From Pseudofabraea citricarpa (taxonomy: Eukaryota; Ascomycota; Leotiomycetes; Helotiales; Dermateaceae): a stretch of 64,000 bases of DNA. The translations under genes were made by a program, and so were the position numbers. The notes under the pieces were generated by a model. It ran no database searches. It worked only from the letters and a program-made list of their open reading frames with translations, and was not told the origin of the DNA. Shown here in pieces: positions 60,940 through 64,000 of the stretch; within the stretch, counting starts at the first letter, position 1; each line of letters begins with the position of its first letter. Where the stretch lies: contig JAPWGK010000007.1 in assembly GCA_029641185.1 (NCBI GenBank), positions 992,001 through 1,056,000 on the forward strand, read 5' to 3'.

Positions 60940-62059
60940 TTAGTTCCAGCCGCTGACCCCATTTTGACCATAAGGCGTGGCACCATAGGGAGTTGCAGCC
61001 CCTCCACCCCAAGCACTGCCTCCACCGTTGCCATACGGTGTTGTATAACCCTGATCTTGCCAGGCCTGGTTTGCATCAGGACTTCGTGGACCGTCGTAGC
61101 CACCGCCGTTCATCCCATTGCCATTTCCATCCCCTTCGGTTAGGTCTTGAATCACTGCAGCCAACTTCTGTTGCAGCACCTTGATTCCTTGCTGAATGAT
61201 GGCATCTGGCTCCAGGTTCCCGACACTCTCAACCTCAAAGTAAAACCTTTCTGGGACAGCATCGTAGTCGAAGGGCTCTCCCTCCTGTGGAGGCTCTTCC
61301 CACTCAGCATATTTACTTTTGATCCTAGAAAGTGTGTTAGCGTGTATGGCAAGCTTGTTAGACTCAAAAGCTTACCATTCTTTCTCCGGATCTTCCTCAA
61401 ACCACAGACTAGTATGTCGTAGCTTGTTGTGTGGGTCGTATTCAAATCCCACTGCAGCTGTTGGTGCCCATTTAGCATGCTCTTTCGCGATTCCCTTCTT
61501 AGCAATGCACTTCATTCGTAATTCCTGTCCCTTCCTCAGCTTGCAGATTACTGTGCCTAGCCCCTCTGGATCGGTGATGACTGGATTTCCAACCCACTGA
61601 TTTGGACGCAGAGGATCAACCACCAAATCGCGCGCATAAACCTTCATGATCTCGTCCCCCGTACAACGCGCATGAAGCGTGAGAGTAACGCTGCACAGTT
61701 CACAGTACTGTTCACAATCGCAATCCCGCGAGTATACCACATCATCAACGTTCTTCGATACCAATGGAATGAGACCAAGTCGATGTGTTATGAATTCGTC
61801 AGCAAGCACCGAGGTATTGGCTTCAATCTCGACTAGGTCAATTGCCATAGTCGGGACTTCGGCGAGCATGGTGCGTCGCAGCGAGTTGGCGAAGGAAAGG
61901 TCAACACTTTGAAGCTCGAAATCGACATGGTGGGATCCTGCCTGGGCGGCGCATGTGAGCCTCGATGAACATAGACAGCATGGCTGAGCCACCTACCTCT
62001 GTAATTTTGACTGACGGCCCTAAAGCCTCCGAGTCCATAACCATAGGATCGTAATCCAT
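60940..62059 (-). CDS. rpb3: RNA polymerase II subunit RPB3
   Basis: Three exons on the minus strand, 62059-61997, 61941-61376 and 61324-60940, give 337 aa. Exon 1 is [20 protein letters not shown]. The alpha-type dimerisation domain begins with [20 protein letters not shown] and [20 protein letters not shown]. The RPB3 zinc cluster Cx1Cx3Cx2C is at residues 96-105 ([10 protein letters not shown]). The alpha motif region [20 protein letters not shown] is present. The C terminus is Gly/Tyr/Asn-rich and disordered ([20 protein letters not shown]), as is common in filamentous fungi. RPB3 pairs with RPB11 as the assembly platform of Pol II in the nucleus. The gene faces calcipressin across a 964-base divergent spacer. 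Confidence 0.96.
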
Positions 62060-63023
62060 CTTGCCGGCGATGCAGATGAGCGATAGCGCGAAGGAGTATC
62101 TGTAGTGGAGCGGGTGAAAGCGAACTTGTCTCCTCAGCTGTACGGGATGGAAGGCGAAGGCGAAAGTGAAGGCGCAGGTGCGACGCAACGCAACGGAGGG
62201 CAATCTGCGAGGCTGACGTGTTCTGCGCTGGGACAATCACGCAAAATCTGTGTTTGCAACTGGGGCCGGGCTGAGCCTTTTGATCGACGTGCCTCGCGGA
62301 ATGTTGCTGAATATCAAAAGTTCACACAGCCAGCCTGCGCAGTGGAAGATAATTGATCCGACCACCACGTGCCAGGTGGGTCATGTGCTGGGCATGCTTG
62401 GCGGATCACGCGGGACGGATCTGTTTTGGTGGCGAAGACCTTCTTCTCATTGTTGTTGTTGCCAACTTGCAAGTTGCCACTCATCATGTGTCGCATCTCC
62501 ATATTGGAAACATGTTCTTCGGCAAATGAAGAAGTCTGGCCATGGCGAGGCTGGGGTCTTGCGGGGATGCAGCTGCCGTACAGTAGGTTTCTTTGATGAG
62601 GCCTGTCTTCGTACAGTACCGTACATAGGAAGGAGCCGGCTGGAAAGCGACGAGGCAGGCTGAGCAGCCAATGCCGGAGGCAAATAAGAATAATTCCAAG
62701 CGACCAAGGTGAGCTCCAGTGTCAATACCGTGATGTTTATTGAAAGGCTCAGCAAACAGTCTCGTCTAGAAGTCAATCTCTGCGACATCTCGGACCAATC
62801 CAACCATTCACACAGCCCCCAAGACTTGCTCAGCCTACCAAAATCCGCGGACCCCTCCGCCCTCGAAACATACATAATCGTCTCTCTCCAACCGCAAACA
62901 CCGCACTTCTTCACGCACACACTTCATCCTCACCGCTTCACTCTTCGAATACAGAGTTGTCACAGCACTCCTGCTCTCTAAGATACGCTCTAATACCATC
63001 CAAACGAAAGCAACATCTGCATC
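62060..63023. other. Divergent intergenic region (RPB3 / calcipressin)
   Basis: It holds the promoters of both neighbours. GTACAG elements lie at 62578-62584 and 62611-62628 (GTACAGTACCGTACAT). From about 62800 the sequence is C-rich and looks like the calcipressin leader. Small open frames are not supported. Confidence 0.55.
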
Positions 63024-63773
63024 ATGTCTACCGACTCGTCCCCCCGAGCGTCGCCCTCCAGACGACCACGGACGCCACTCTCGATAGACTTGTCGGCCAT
63101 TCCTCCTCTTGTCCTCCCAACTCCGCCTTCAAATACCCTACTCATCACCAACTTGCAGGATGCCGCCATCTTCCGTCCGGACAACCTTCAGACAATCAAA
63201 GAGCTCGTCAACTCCTCGGCCGCAATTCACTCCTGGGCACCTCTCAAGTCCTTCCGGCGCATCATCGTTTCTTTCTTTGATGAAGCATCTGCCATTCGGA
63301 TAAAGCAAATCTTGGACGGCGAGGCGATTATGGGCGAGCGTGTCAAGGTCTACTTTGGACAACCAACATCGATAGAGGTCAAGGATGAGCATCTCAACCT
63401 CCCAGACGCCGGCAAGCTCTTCTTTATCTCACCGCCCCCTTCCCCGCCCCACGGTTGGGAAATGAAGATGGAAGACGCACCGAATAAGCTGGTTCACGCA
63501 GAGGATCTTGCCGAGGCTCTGGCAAAGTTACATCACCGCCCACGAACAGATCTCCCAGCCTCGCCTAACAGTGACGTTGGCAACTATGGCGGAAGAACAC
63601 GAAGTGGAAGCTCCACTACTATTTATGATCCAAGCGAGCATGGCCACAGCCCCAATCTTCCAGCAATTGAAGTTGAGGACATGACTGGAGATATCGAGAT
63701 GAGCCCGGTTGAGTTCGATAAGCCAATCATGGCACACACTTCGAGGCCGCCTGTTGAGTTAATGGAGCAATGA
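63024..63773 (+). CDS. rcn1: Calcipressin (regulator of calcineurin)
   Basis: Single exon, 249 aa, ATG in context ATCATGT. An N-terminal RRM-like fold runs through SNTLLITNLQDAAIFRPDNL, SFRRIIVSFFDEASAIRIKQ and GERVKVYFGQPT. The family signature FFISPPPSPPHGWE (about 136-149) contains the paired SP sites phosphorylated in yeast and mammalian homologues. After it come an acidic segment and a Ser-rich tail, with DMTGDIEMSP near the end. Calcipressin binds calcineurin and can inhibit or, when phosphorylated, stimulate it, so it acts in calcium signalling in the cytosol. The protein is complete. Confidence 0.95.
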   Translation: MSTDSSPRASPSRRPRTPLSIDLSAIPPLVLPTPPSNTLLITNLQDAAIFRPDNLQTIKELVNSSAAIHSWAPLKSFRRIIVSFFDEASAIRIKQILDGEAIMGERVKVYFGQPTSIEVKDEHLNLPDAGKLFFISPPPSPPHGWEMKMEDAPNKLVHAEDLAEALAKLHHRPRTDLPASPNSDVGNYGGRTRSGSSTTIYDPSEHGHSPNLPAIEVEDMTGDIEMSPVEFDKPIMAHTSRPPVELMEQ

Positions 63774-64000
63774 CAGGATGATGATTCGATGTTTTAGTTC
63801 GGGAATTATTAGGCGTTGAATGGTTAGATTATGTAGAATAAGTTTGACTCTGCATTCGCATTTGCATTGAGCATTGGGAGTTACGGGCCTTGGGCGGGCG
63901 TTGACAGTAGATAAATACCAAGAGTATACACACATCATTGATTCTACAACGCAAGTGTTTATGTGGTTTCAGCGTGCTCTCCTTTAACTTAGATATTTTC
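63774..64000. other. Right-edge 3' flank
   Basis: Sequence after the calcipressin stop, T/A-rich, no gene. The window ends here. Confidence 0.6.

Overview
The window is eukaryotic nuclear DNA from a filamentous ascomycete (Pezizomycotina; Leotiomycetes would fit, but I cannot prove the class from sequence alone). The grounds are short introns of about 47-190 bases with GTRNGT donors, CTRAY-like branch points and YAG acceptors; long pyrimidine-rich upstream regions; and fungal-type proteins such as a hybrid histidine kinase, a FacA-type acetyl-CoA synthetase and a membrane ADAM protease. I support 21 protein-coding genes. I saw no tRNA, rRNA, CRISPR array, transposase or reverse transcriptase, but I have no covariance or database search.

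Layout. 1-2.66 kb: left edge, no supported gene, a 74-bp tandem duplication. 2.66-7.93 kb (+): ten-exon hybrid histidine kinase. 9.28-11.34 kb (+): PAF-acetylhydrolase-like enzyme. 14.07-17.12 kb (+): long disordered fungal protein with a C-terminal double-CxxC domain. 18.06-19.91 kb (+): type II membrane protein. 20.2-22.75 kb (-): small SET protein and mitochondrial ribosomal protein bL28m. 24.9-25.9 kb (+): fungal membrane protein of unknown role. 26.4-33.7 kb (-): HMG-box regulator, RVB1 helicase and three-KH RNA-binding protein. 35.3-41.1 kb (+): very large MYND-finger protein with 75-bp repeats. 41.7-42.4 kb (+): mitochondrial GrpE. 43.0-45.0 kb (-) and 45.7-46.2 kb (+): two unknown fungal proteins transcribed divergently. 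46.5-49.1 kb (-): ADAM metalloprotease. 49.1-52.5 kb: largest gene-free stretch. 52.5-54.8 kb (-): acetyl-CoA synthetase. 56.3-56.7 kb (-): small hydrophilic protein. 57.3-60.5 kb: mitochondrial PheRS (-) and dicarboxylate carrier (+), divergent. 60.9-62.1 kb (-): RPB3. 63.0-63.8 kb (+): calcipressin.

The genes do not form a metabolic or defence cluster. They are mostly housekeeping genes: transcription and chromatin (RPB3, RVB1, SET, HMG), mitochondrial function (bL28m, GrpE, PheRS, carrier), acetate use (acetyl-CoA synthetase) and signalling (histidine kinase, calcipressin). Exon boundaries were worked out by hand from reading-frame continuity, splice consensus and family motifs. All accepted introns are GT-AG and keep phase.

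The most notable observations are a 5-nucleotide internal exon in the mitochondrial carrier that restores both frame and carrier signature, two consecutive microexons (24 and 27 nt) in acetyl-CoA synthetase, and a GTACA/CTGTAC pentamer family seen only between genes. I did not find a convincing undescribed multi-gene system.
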